DNA from: Niabella agricola
GTDB taxonomy: Bacteria > Bacteroidota > Bacteroidia > Chitinophagales > Chitinophagaceae
Direction: 5' to 3'
NCBI RefSeq assembly: GCF_021538615.1
Contig: NZ_JAJHIZ010000002.1
Span: 496,001 to 560,000 of the forward strand
DNA length: 64,000 nt
The notes under the pieces are model-generated. The model worked only from the letters and a program-made list of their open reading frames with translations. It was not told the DNA's origin and searched no databases. Below are positions 8,206 through 16,201 of the stretch, one piece after another; the first letter of the stretch is position 1, and every line of letters begins with the position of its first letter. A program made the position numbers and the translations under genes.

Positions 8206-9168
8206 ATGCTGATGCAACAAAATCAACTGTATTCTGTTAAAAGCAGCGCTGCTTTCCTTGGATATAAATTGAAGGTAATGCCGGTAAATACGAAATTAAA
8301 ACCCGGAGCCTGCAGACAAAATGTCTTTCTGGGGTGTTTCATCTTTGTTTTTCTGTTGTCGGGTGGTTTGGGTCATAAAACGGATCCCATAGCTGCCGGA
8401 ACCCGGGTTGACAAAGCATATACGGCCGGTTATAAATTTGCCACAAATGTTACCGGGAGTGTTTCCTCCAAAACCCGTTTTCGCCAACCCCCTGTGTTAT
8501 GTTATCATCAGGTGAGGAATTGGGTGGCCTCGGATGCAAAGGCCGACCGGTCCTATATCGTGCCGGTAAAAACTTTTCATGAGCAAATGAGCATACTAAA
8601 TGACTCCGGGTACAGGGCTGTTTTACCCGATCAATGGATTGCTTACCGGCAGCGTAATGAGCCGCTACCGCAAAAAACCTTTATTCTTACATTTGACGAT
8701 GGAACCCGGAGCCAGTTTGATCATGCGCTTCCCGAACTGGACCGCCTCGGTTATAAAGCCGTTTTTTTTATTATGACAGTCGCCATGGATAAAAACCGCT
8801 ATATGACCCGCAAGCAAATACGCCGTCTGGCAGAGGAAGGGCATGTGATCGGTTGTCATACCTGGGATCATCATGATGTTCGGTTTTACAAAGAAGCAGA
8901 TTGGCAGGTTCAGTTGGTGCAGCCGGCCCGTTTGCTTGAAGCGGTAACTGGCAGGCCGGTTCGGTACTTCGCCTATCCATTTGGGAGCTGGAACGCGGCC
9001 GCTGTTAAACAGCTTATAAACAATAATTATAAAATGGGCTTTCAGCTTTACGGACCGTTGGATCGGGAAACCCCCGAGTTTACAGTTCGGCGTATCCTGG
9101 TGGATGGGGGCTGGAGCGCAAACCGGTTGATGAAGGCGATGGCGCAGTTTAAGGCCCAAAATCCATAG
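8206..9168 (+). CDS. Polysaccharide deacetylase (NodB-type), membrane-anchored
   Basis: Carbohydrate esterase 4 family protein that removes N-acetyl groups from a cell-surface or secreted polymer. It shows a hydrophobic segment near residues 42-56 (signal anchor), motif 1 TFDDGT with the catalytic and metal aspartates, and motif 2 HTWDHHD with metal histidines; motif 3 is near RYFAYPFG. At 320 residues it is slightly long, and the real start may be ATG 8278. It resembles the PgaB/IcaB-like single-domain type. It is followed after 2 bp by the alcohol dehydrogenase, so the two are co-transcribed. Confidence 0.88.
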   Translation: MLMQQNQLYSVKSSAAFLGYKLKVMPVNTKLKPGACRQNVFLGCFIFVFLLSGGLGHKTDPIAAGTRVDKAYTAGYKFATNVTGSVSSKTRFRQPPVLCYHQVRNWVASDAKADRSYIVPVKTFHEQMSILNDSGYRAVLPDQWIAYRQRNEPLPQKTFILTFDDGTRSQFDHALPELDRLGYKAVFFIMTVAMDKNRYMTRKQIRRLAEEGHVIGCHTWDHHDVRFYKEADWQVQLVQPARLLEAVTGRPVRYFAYPFGSWNAAAVKQLINNNYKMGFQLYGPLDRETPEFTVRRILVDGGWSANRLMKAMAQFKAQNP

Positions 9169-9170
9169 AT

Positions 9171-10199
9171 ATGCGATTACCCGCCACGATAAACGCAATG
9201 GTATTGTATCAGCAGGGAAAGCCCCTGCAATACACCACACTGCCCATGCCGCAACCTCAGGAAGGGCAAGTGCTGGTAAAGGTGTTGGCCTGCGGTGTAT
9301 GCCGCACCGATCTGCATATCACGGACGGAGCGTTGCCGGATCCCAAGCTGCCGCTTGTGCCCGGTCATGAAATTGTTGGATATGTAGTGCGCGCCGGGCG
9401 TGAGGTGCAGCAACTGAAAGAGGGCGACTGGGTTGGAATTCCCTGGTTGGGGCACACCTGCGGAGCATGCAGCTATTGTTGCAGCGGCCGGGAGAATCTT
9501 TGCGATCGGGCAATTTACACAGGATATAATATAGACGGTGGGTATGCTACCTACACTGTAGCCTGGGAGCAGTTTTGTTTTCCATTGGTAGAAAGCTTTC
9601 ATAATGCGGCGGCGGCACCTTTGTTATGTGCAGGACTGATTGGTTACCGGTCTTACCGGAAAGTGCCGGATACCGCTCGTCGGATCGGATTTTACGGTTT
9701 TGGAGCAGCCGCCCACTTGTTGTTGCAGCTGGCGCGCTTTGAGGGTAAAGAAGTGTATGCTTTCACCCGTGCCGGTGATACGGGCGGCCAGCAGTTCGCC
9801 CGCGATTGCGGTGCCACATGGGTTGGGGATTCTTTGCAGGACCCGCCCGTGCCTTTAGACGCAGCAATTATCTTTGCCCCTCAGGGTGCGCTGGTTCCAA
9901 AGGCCCTGGCCGCTATCGATAAATCGGGGGTTGTGGTATGCGCAGGCATTCATATGTCTGATATACCATCGTTTCCGTACCATCTTTTATGGCAGGAGCG
10001 TGCGATTTGTTCTGTAGCCAATTTGAAACGTAATGATGGGCGGGAATTTCTGGCATTGGCATCCAAGGTTCCGGTAAAGGCTTCCGTTCGGTTTTTTGAG
10101 CTTCGGCAGGCGAATGATGCGCTTGATGCGCTCCGTAATGGTAGTTTGCAAGGTGCTGCCGTGTTGGTGATGCCGCAGGGTGGCCAGGCTGGTTGGTAG
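9171..10199 (+). CDS. Zinc-dependent alcohol dehydrogenase
   Basis: Medium-chain dehydrogenase/reductase of 342 residues, NAD(P)-dependent oxidation of an alcohol or the reverse aldehyde reduction. The catalytic zinc ligands are in CGVCRTD and GHE; the structural zinc loop has four cysteines in CGACSYCCSGRENLC. The Rossmann glycine pattern GFYGFGAAAH is near residue 175. It resembles the short AdhA-type enzymes. Reducing aldehyde to alcohol would reoxidise NADH in oxygen limitation, and a zinc alcohol dehydrogenase is also present in the Burkholderia lxa locus. Co-transcribed with the deacetylase (2-bp gap). Confidence 0.92.
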   Translation: MRLPATINAMVLYQQGKPLQYTTLPMPQPQEGQVLVKVLACGVCRTDLHITDGALPDPKLPLVPGHEIVGYVVRAGREVQQLKEGDWVGIPWLGHTCGACSYCCSGRENLCDRAIYTGYNIDGGYATYTVAWEQFCFPLVESFHNAAAAPLLCAGLIGYRSYRKVPDTARRIGFYGFGAAAHLLLQLARFEGKEVYAFTRAGDTGGQQFARDCGATWVGDSLQDPPVPLDAAIIFAPQGALVPKALAAIDKSGVVVCAGIHMSDIPSFPYHLLWQERAICSVANLKRNDGREFLALASKVPVKASVRFFELRQANDALDALRNGSLQGAAVLVMPQGGQAGW

Positions 10200-10232
10200 C
10201 TGCACCCGGGCGCCGGCAATTTTTAAGGAGCC

Positions 10233-11309
10233 CTATTGATATTGTATATAAATCGGAGCCGGGTATAAAGCAAGCACTTCCGCGGGCTGCATGATTTGAT
10301 GATACCCTTTGGTAAGATCATTCCGGTAAAAAAGTTTAAAACCGGTAAACTGAACCGGTTCTTTTGTGATAACACCCTGGTAGCTGTCGATCTTTTTTGC
10401 CGGAAACCCAAACCCATCCATATTCATTACAATTTGTACCTCCGGCCGGGTAATAATATTTCTGTAGTTGGTGACCATTTGGGAGGTAAAGCGGTGAACA
10501 ACGAGTATTTTTGGACCACAATGGATTTTTCTAACTAAACCAGCCAGGTAGGTGGCCGCATGATTAATATCAACGGCATCAAAACTTCCAATGACGGAAC
10601 AGGGTACCTGTCCTGTTTTCATCGAATATTCGGGATCTATGCCCAGGTGTACATCTGGTAATTGAAGGTAGGGCATCAACGGCGGAAGTTCGTCCTGTAT
10701 GTTGCTTTGCCCGACCTGGACATCAAGAAACAAAAGGCCTTTCAATTGCCTGGCCAGGGCCAGGGCCTTATCGATTTCTGTGTGCGGCATGCGCAGCCGA
10801 TACATTCCCGACGGCCCCGGTTGGCGTTGGGCGGTTACGGCAACGTAATGTATGGCCGGCAAAACCGGAATTCCGGGATCCGCCTGCTGCCATTTTTGAA
10901 CCTCGTTTTTGAGCCTTTGAATCATTTGCTGTTCTGGCAATTCACCAAGAATGCCCATGCCTTTTGAATAAAAATTTCCATAATAGGCCACAATCCGGTG
11001 AAAAGGAAGAACCGCGCCCGCCAGGGGTAATGGAGCTTTTGCCGGCCAGTTATGGGTGGGTTTCTGGTGTGCCAGGTCCAGCAGCAGCGCGTTGTAGCGC
11101 GACGTGTCCAGTCTTTCAGGGATGGTATCCGGGGCGGTGCCTAATCTGGCAACGGATGTCTGTGTGGTAGCTGGCTGATCGGATCCTCGTGCATCAGGCC
11201 GGAATTTATGGTCATACAATAGCAGGAAACAAAGCAAAGCGATCGAAATAACGGCAACGGATTTCAGGGAGAAATGACGATTATTGGGCCGATTTATTGA
11301 TTTCATCAT
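10233..11309 (-). CDS. Conserved membrane-anchored protein of unknown function
   Basis: One N-terminal membrane segment (VAVISIALLCFLLLY) is followed by an extracytoplasmic domain of about 300 residues that begins around GAVLPFHRIVAYYGNFYSKGMG. Repeated strand-helix units (LLFLDVQVGQSN, VHLGIDPEYSM, KILVVHRFTSQM, VQIVMNMDGFG, FTGFKLFY) suggest a TIM-barrel-like fold with acidic residues at strand ends, as in glycoside hydrolase-like families. I recall similar uncharacterised proteins in other phyla, but no named family. Frame is open to 11351 (TTG), but the -7 box at 11349-11356 overlaps that codon, so ATG 11309 is preferred. It converges with the alcohol dehydrogenase gene. Confidence 0.7.
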   Translation of the reverse strand: MMKSINRPNNRHFSLKSVAVISIALLCFLLLYDHKFRPDARGSDQPATTQTSVARLGTAPDTIPERLDTSRYNALLLDLAHQKPTHNWPAKAPLPLAGAVLPFHRIVAYYGNFYSKGMGILGELPEQQMIQRLKNEVQKWQQADPGIPVLPAIHYVAVTAQRQPGPSGMYRLRMPHTEIDKALALARQLKGLLFLDVQVGQSNIQDELPPLMPYLQLPDVHLGIDPEYSMKTGQVPCSVIGSFDAVDINHAATYLAGLVRKIHCGPKILVVHRFTSQMVTNYRNIITRPEVQIVMNMDGFGFPAKKIDSYQGVITKEPVQFTGFKLFYRNDLTKGYHQIMQPAEVLALYPAPIYIQYQ

Positions 11310-11348
11310 CGTAGTATTTAAAGAGTAAAGTTGCAAAACCGGGTTTTG

Positions 11349-11390
11349 CAAATAAATGAGTGGGGTTACAAAAGGTTATGATCGTTGTCA
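11349..11390 (-). promoter_or_regulatory. Crp/Fnr-type site plus -7 box for the 10233 gene
   Basis: TGATCGTTGTCA at 11379-11390 (identical to the site at 18299). On the minus strand TTTATTTG (7/8) at 11356-11349; centre distance 32 bp. The predicted start point lies near 11342. Confidence 0.6.
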
Positions 11391-11591
11391 AGCTGATAAA
11401 AGAGGAGCCTGGATAGATGTCTGTATGGCCAGCGAAGGCCTCCCGTCGGGTGACCGTAGGATCGGTATAGCAATGATTGTAATCTTTATATTGATGACGG
11501 ATATTAGCGGTGTGCGCGCTGTCCGGCAGTACCTTTAAAAGATAAAGAAAACAGAATAACCCTAAAGAGTGTTTGTAAAAAACCGGATTTT

Positions 11592-11933
11592 ATGAAGGAA
11601 AGCGGGAAATGGCTCACCATTTTATCAGAGCTTAAAATGGATAACGTACTGCTCAAGAACCGGCTTTCAAAAGCCATTAGCGGGAAGGTGCCTTCTGGTT
11701 TTGTTGAGCAGGCAGAACTGTTCCAACAGCAGTTTGTTGACAAGGACCAGGTGATTGACCTGCTGCGAAGGGATGTTATCCTGCTGCAGGAAGAAATATA
11801 CAGGAAAGGGATGACAGAGGCAAATAGCATACAACATGCCGTTTTGGGAAAAGCGGCAAAGCAGTTGCAATTCGAATTTCAAAAAATGAAATCTTCATTT
11901 ATTAAGGTTCTTAATGAGCATCATTTTAATTGA
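11592..11933 (+). CDS. Small coiled-coil hypothetical protein
   Basis: A 113-residue, charged, predominantly helical protein with two heptad-like stretches (LTILSELKMDNVLLKNRLSK and FQQQFVDKDQVIDLLRRD), no cysteine, and no membrane or signal segment. I do not recognise a family. It is on the plus strand and converges with the REC-Crp regulator gene; the two 3' ends overlap by 8 bp. No TGAYnnnnRTCA site was seen in its upstream 200 bp. The location suggests a partner or modulator of the regulator, but that is only positional. Confidence 0.55.
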   Translation: MKESGKWLTILSELKMDNVLLKNRLSKAISGKVPSGFVEQAELFQQQFVDKDQVIDLLRRDVILLQEEIYRKGMTEANSIQHAVLGKAAKQLQFEFQKMKSSFIKVLNEHHFN

Positions 11934-12984
11934 ACATGGTTTCAAGCTTCGCGTAATTCAATATCCGGATCTTACGTCCCTCCAGGTTAATTAAGTTTTC
12001 CTCTTTCAGTTCGCTCAGCATACGAATTAACGATTCTTTGGCCACACCAGCTATCGCTGCCAGGTTTTCGCGCGACAAATCAATGTGAAAACTTTCGTCC
12101 TGGTCCTTATTGTATTTCCGGTTCAGCGTGACCAGGGTGTCCGCCACTTTTTTTCGTAAGGAATTGTAAGCAACAGCCAGCAATTGTTCTGCTTTTTCAT
12201 CCACATTGCGGGCCAGTATACCCATGAATTTTTTCATTACCGCAGGATTACTTCCGAGTAATTCTTCAAATTCGGATCGGGGGATAATTGAAAGCTCAAC
12301 ATCTTCCATGGCTTCAGCCGTTTCATGATAGGTTCGCCCTTCCATTAGCGGCAGATATCCCAGGAAATCGCCTTCTGCATAGAGTCCCACAATGAGTTCT
12401 TTTCCGTCATCGTTGCGCTTGAATGTCTTTACTTTTCCTTTTTGAATATAGTAGATGCGGGAAGGATGGTTGCCTTCTGCGTAAATGATCTGCTTCTTTT
12501 TATACCGGTTAATATTCCGGTCCTTTCTGAGTTCTTCAAGATAATCTTTACCGTAAGTAACCGAGATGAGTTCATTGACGCCTTCCAGGTTGCCCTGGAA
12601 TGGCCGTTTCAACAGTTCCACCTTTTTTAAACGTATTTCGATTGCATTCAGTAACTCGATGCTGTCAAAGGGCTTGGTAATATAATCGTCTGCTCCCGAT
12701 TCCATTCCTTTCCGGATCTCATTTCTTTCGGATTTTGCAGTGAGAAATATAAACGGAACGCTTTGCAGCTGGGCATGTTTCTGTACCAGGTGCAGCACAC
12801 CATAACCGTCCAGTACCGGCATCATAATGTCACAAAGGATCAGGTTGGGTAGTTCTTTGAGGGCTGCGTCGATACCTTCTTTGCCGTTTGGAGCAGTAAA
12901 AACTTCGTAGCCTGCAAGCTCCAGAATTTCGGTCATGTTTTCCCTGATTTCGGGATTGTCTTCGATAAGCAATATCTTTGTCAT
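11926..12984 (-). CDS. REC-Crp/Fnr hybrid transcription factor
   Basis: A response regulator of 352 residues fused to a Crp/Fnr module. Receiver domain about 1-122: acidic pair E8-D9, phospho-acceptor D52, T82, K104. The cNMP-binding fold spans about 145-250; it lacks the Glu/Arg pair of the CRP cAMP cassette (GDFLGYLPLMEG), and the protein has no FNR-type cysteine cluster, so neither cAMP nor an iron-sulfur cluster is expected. Input is probably phosphorylation. In the winged helix (about 290-352) the recognition helix GVAKESLIRML keeps Glu and Arg at the CRP E181/R185 positions, which read TGA/TCA half-sites; this fits the TGAYnnnnRTCA motif repeated across the island. A TTG start at 13008 is possible, but ATG 12984 starts the receiver cleanly. 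Confidence 0.92.
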   Translation of the reverse strand: MTKILLIEDNPEIRENMTEILELAGYEVFTAPNGKEGIDAALKELPNLILCDIMMPVLDGYGVLHLVQKHAQLQSVPFIFLTAKSERNEIRKGMESGADDYITKPFDSIELLNAIEIRLKKVELLKRPFQGNLEGVNELISVTYGKDYLEELRKDRNINRYKKKQIIYAEGNHPSRIYYIQKGKVKTFKRNDDGKELIVGLYAEGDFLGYLPLMEGRTYHETAEAMEDVELSIIPRSEFEELLGSNPAVMKKFMGILARNVDEKAEQLLAVAYNSLRKKVADTLVTLNRKYNKDQDESFHIDLSRENLAAIAGVAKESLIRMLSELKEENLINLEGRKIRILNYAKLETMFN

Positions 12985-13335
12985 TATACAGATGTTCTTA
13001 ATGTCCAAAAATTTCCCAAAGGTTAAGTGGGCGTGAGATTAATTTAAAATTGGCTGATCCAAATCCTGTCTTTATAAATAATCAAAATACGATGGTCCGT
13101 CCGACATTCAAGAGGGGATTTTAACCAGGAGAGCTCCGATGAGCACCTGGACAAAACCGATCGTATAACCGTTTTTCTGATATCCTTTGGTATAACAAAT
13201 ATACCAAAAATAAGCCGTTAGTTTATGTTTTTTTAATATTTGATGAGTGCGTTTGTTTGCCGTGATCCTCGTTTTATGCATCCTGTTGTGCCTGTAAATG
13301 AATAGCAAACAGCAGTTTTGCCGGTTATCCCTGGA
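12985..13335. other. Leader/intergenic region of the REC-Crp gene
   Basis: 351 bp between the BON gene and the regulator start. No convincing gene was found. One near-match to the motif, TGATCCAAATCC at 13055-13066 (one mismatch), lacks a well-spaced -7 box, so autoregulation is not supported. TAACCTTTG on the minus strand (13025-13017) is a possible -7 element with a 3-nt spacer. Confidence 0.4.
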
Positions 13336-13986
13336 TTACCGGATTTCAATTTCATCAACCACATTGGTAACTCCCGGAGAGCACCATGCGGCATTCTCAA
13401 TCAACGATCGTTCCTGCCAGGTTCCGACGGATCCTTTAAGGATTACTTTTCGGCCGGAAATATCGATATCTATTTTGTTGGATTTAATGTCGGCATTCCG
13501 GGTTAACGCCTTTTTGATCTGGTCTTTTACCAATGCTTTGCTGACAACAGGTTTAACGGATAGCAAATTATACACCTCTTTAACCCCAAGCAATGGTTTA
13601 ACGGCATTGTATGCTTCTTGTTTTTGGTATTGCCATTCTACCTGGCCTTCCAGCGTTACATACCCGTGTTCCACTTTGACCTTGATTTTGTCCTGTGGAA
13701 TCAGGCTATTCCAGCGAAAAGCGTTTATAACCGCCTGACCAATTTCCGTGTCGTTGCTGTTGTCTGTAGCAGAAATTTCAACTGAAATATTGATTGCAAC
13801 TGCTTTTACATTTTTAACCCTTTTTGTAACCGATTCGGCCTTCCATTTCTTGATGTATTGATTTACATGACCGCTTAGGGTTACAACCCCATCCGTTACT
13901 GCCACACCGATTTCTTCGGCGTTAAGAATGGGTTCCCATCGAAGTGCTGCTATGACATCCTGCTGGATTTTTTTATCTGATTTCAT
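13336..13986 (-). CDS. Triple BON-domain protein
   Basis: A 216-residue protein with three BON domains (about 3-70, 78-145, 150-216), each with the G-V-V-T-L-x-G strand pattern (GVVTLSGHV, GYVTLEGQV, RKVILKGSV). There is no signal peptide, so it is probably cytoplasmic or at the inner face of the membrane; BON domains bind phospholipid or link stress proteins to membranes. It lies 11 bp behind the Hsp20 gene and is probably co-transcribed from 14485-14528. It is a paralogue of the BON protein at 22672-23343. Confidence 0.92.
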   Translation of the reverse strand: MKSDKKIQQDVIAALRWEPILNAEEIGVAVTDGVVTLSGHVNQYIKKWKAESVTKRVKNVKAVAINISVEISATDNSNDTEIGQAVINAFRWNSLIPQDKIKVKVEHGYVTLEGQVEWQYQKQEAYNAVKPLLGVKEVYNLLSVKPVVSKALVKDQIKKALTRNADIKSNKIDIDISGRKVILKGSVGTWQERSLIENAAWCSPGVTNVVDEIEIR

Positions 13987-13997
13987 TTTTGTACGGT

Positions 13998-14444
13998 TTA
14001 TAAATTAGAAAATGTAGTTGCTTTCAGGCCTGAATAGTCTGGCTTTTTTGGCAGAAAAATGGAAAGTATCCCTTCATTCAAATGATGGTTAATCCTGTTT
14101 GGATGTACTTCCGGCGGTAAGCCGATGGTGCAGGAAAACCCAGAATGTTTTCTTCCCCTTAATGCCTGCGCTTGTACAACCGGTATGTTTTCTTTTAATA
14201 TTTTAATAATGAGTTGATTGTGTTTTGTCTTTAGGAGAAAATCTATTTTTTGCATACCAGGTGCTGCAACTGTAATGCAGTACAGATCTTTTTCATCAGA
14301 AACTTTTAACGCCGGTATCACGGTTTGGCCAATGAAGCCGTTTGTTCTTAACCATGCAGTCCACGGAAGAAAAAAATGATCGATAACCCAGGGCATAAAG
14401 TTGCGTTTTTGAAAAAAGGAATCTTTAGACATAGCGGCCGGCAT
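13998..14444 (-). CDS. Hsp20/alpha-crystallin family protein, divergent
   Basis: A 148-residue small heat-shock protein. N-terminal arm FFLPWTAWLR, alpha-crystallin strands LYCITVAAPGMQKIDFLL and HHLNEGILSIFLPKKPD (the G-I-L signature). It is much less conserved than the Hsp20 at the left edge: the domain middle carries RGRKHSGFSCTIGLPPEV. ATG 14432 is an equally good start. It heads the Hsp20-BON operon and is divergent from a USP gene. A holdase role under non-growth is inferred from family. Confidence 0.85.
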   Translation of the reverse strand: MPAAMSKDSFFQKRNFMPWVIDHFFLPWTAWLRTNGFIGQTVIPALKVSDEKDLYCITVAAPGMQKIDFLLKTKHNQLIIKILKENIPVVQAQALRGRKHSGFSCTIGLPPEVHPNRINHHLNEGILSIFLPKKPDYSGLKATTFSNL

Positions 14445-14484
14445 TTGCAGGAAAACGGGATCAACACATTATTTTTCGGTGGCT

Positions 14485-14528
14485 CTAAAATACGGGTTTA
14501 CTAAAAGGGATTGCAATGATCAAAATCA
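14485..14528 (-). promoter_or_regulatory. Crp/Fnr-type site plus -7 box for the Hsp20-BON operon
   Basis: TGATCAAAATCA at 14517-14528, an FNR-like palindrome; minus-strand -7 box TATTTTAG (7/8) at 14492-14485; centre distance exactly 34 bp. A one-mismatch second site (TGACGGATATTA, 14539-14550) lies 22 bp further out. Confidence 0.7.
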
Positions 14529-14636
14529 TTGATTTGTTTGACGGATATTAGCTATCGTGGGCAATAAATGGTTGAAATCTTGCCGGAAGTATGATGTTCC
14601 TTCAGGCTGTCTGCTGATACGGGTTAGAAAATGATT

Positions 14637-14679
14637 TGACCGCGCTCATTGACTAAGAAATCATGCAGGCCTATTTTTG
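14637..14679 (+). promoter_or_regulatory. Crp/Fnr-type site plus perfect -7 box for the USP at 14747
   Basis: TGACCGCGCTCA at 14637-14648 with a perfect -7 box TATTTTTG at 14672-14679; centre distance 33 bp. With 14485-14528 it fills the 302-bp divergent region. Confidence 0.7.
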
Positions 14680-14746
14680 ACATACTTTAACGACGCAACC
14701 GGGTAATGTATGTACCCGGATATTTTCGTCTGGGTAAAATACTTTT

Positions 14747-15560
14747 ATGAAAACGATACTGGTTCTCGTTGATTTTTCCAAGGCAGCTTTAAATGCAGTT
14801 AACTACGGCGTAGAAATAGCCATAGCCAGTAAAGCCAGCCTGTTGCTGTTATATGTATGTGATTTGCCTGTTAACTTTACCCAGGTGCCCGTTTCCCTGG
14901 TTATGGATGATGATCGTCTGAACGCCGAAGCAGAACTGATAAAATTAAAAGTAAAAATTCACCGGAGAACACATGGCGCGCTCAGTATCTTTAGTGAAGT
15001 GCGCAACGGTAATTTTTTTCGGAAGTGAAATCGTTTGTGAGCACGTCAGGCCCTATATGGTCATCATGGGCAGCCAGGGAACCTCCATGGGCAGAAAAAC
15101 TGGTGTTTGGGAGGCATACGGTCTATGAAATGCGGCATCTACCCTGGACATTGCTTGCAGTACCCTACAAGACAAGGTTCTCAGGAATAAAGAAAATTGC
15201 TCTTGCCTGGGATTTCCGGAACCCGATGAGTATGGTATCTGTTGAAAAAGCGAGTCAGCTTGTGCTGGATTTTGGTGCGGAATTGCATATCGTCAGCGTG
15301 GCCGGCGGGAAGGATGCTTTATCATTTGATAGCGAGGTGCTGAAATCAAAAATCGGTTTTCGCGCCTTACTCCCGTAATTCACTACCTCGAAGGCAAAAA
15401 AGTTGCGGGAAACATAATAACCTATGTTGAGAATAACGGATTCGACTTATTAATGATCTTTCCTAACGAATACTCCCTGCTCGAAGATCTGATATTCGCT
15501 TCCCATACCAAAAAATTTGTTCTTCATTGCAGTGTGCCTGTTGTGGCGTTACATCCGTAG
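14747..15560 (+). pseudogene. Universal stress protein gene, broken by three frameshifts
   Basis: Four frame segments together read as one tandem-Usp protein of about 270 residues: KTILVLVDFSKAALNAVNYG at the start, then VRPYMVIMGSQGTSMGRK, then GIKKIALAWDFRNPMS, then LLMIFPNEYSLLEDLIF and the end HCSVPVVALHP. Each junction is a homopolymer: a T-run near 15010 (one T too many), an A-run near 15098 (one A too many) and a T-run near 15355 (one T short). Three independent homopolymer indels in one gene suggest sequencing error, but true decay cannot be excluded. Its promoter (14637-14679) is intact. Confidence 0.85.
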
Positions 15561-15654
15561 TTAACGTATGCGTTGCGGACTGTTCCATGAAAGATGTTTA
15601 CGGTGAAACAGGCGAAACAGCGGCAGAAGTACTGATGCCTGTAATCTTCGGGAA

Positions 15655-15697
15655 TGATGCATGTCATTAAAATCCAGCGCCCGGCAGCATAGCTTTG
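15655..15697 (+). promoter_or_regulatory. Crp/Fnr-type site plus perfect -7 box for the 15716 operon
   Basis: TGATGCATGTCA at 15655-15666 with a perfect -7 box TAGCTTTG at 15690-15697; centre distance 33 bp. The leader to ATG 15716 is about 13 nt. It probably also drives the CoA-transferase gene. Confidence 0.75.
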
Positions 15698-15715
15698 AAT
15701 GGTAAAATAAATATC

Positions 15716-16125
15716 ATGAACATGAACCTTGCTCAACAGCGATCCATCGCCGATATTCAGTCGGACTTTAGAAAGCGGTATCCCTATTTAAAGCTTAATT
15801 TTTACAAGCATCCCCATTTGCAGGGGAAGGGTCGCGGCTCAACGATAAATTAGATGCGCAATCGCCGATCATAACCACAGAATCCTCAACAGGAAACCTG
15901 CCGATCAGTTTAGAAGCTGATCAGACAGTGGCGGACTTCGAATCTGCGTTTTTCCAAAAGACAGGTATCGCTGTACAGGTTTTGCGGCTGGCCGGTACCG
16001 TTTGGATACAGACAACAGAAACGGACGATTTAACCCTGCAGCAGCAGAATAAAAAGGGATATGAAGATAGCACGCGCATCGTAGCTGAAGAAGCGAAGGA
16101 TTATGGTTTACAGGACGATGATTAG
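15716..16125 (+). pseudogene. Hypothetical protein with one frameshift
   Basis: The first frame (MNMNLAQQRSIADIQSDF... to KHPHLQGKG) continues in another frame as GSRLNDKLDAQSPIITTES and ends in YGLQDDD. The break is in a G-run near 15830; one more G restores a protein of about 135 residues. The second half reads TVADFESAFFQKTGIAVQVLRLAGTVW, the pattern of small Bacteroidota proteins that follow a helix-strand layout. I do not recognise a named family. It sits between a regulon promoter and the CoA-transferase gene, likely one operon. Confidence 0.6.
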
Positions 16126-16201
16126 CCGTTATGGAGTAGATGGAAATAATATATAATAATTACAGCGGGCTGACGCAGCTGATTTTTAATGGTAAACAAT
16201 A

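Noticed and set aside
13055..13066. Near-match TGATCCAAATCC upstream of the REC-Crp gene (possible autoregulation)
   Set aside because: One mismatch in the outer half-site and no properly spaced -7 box.
13108..13308. 66-codon minus-strand frame before the REC-Crp gene
   Set aside because: No family, odd composition and no promoter; likely chance.
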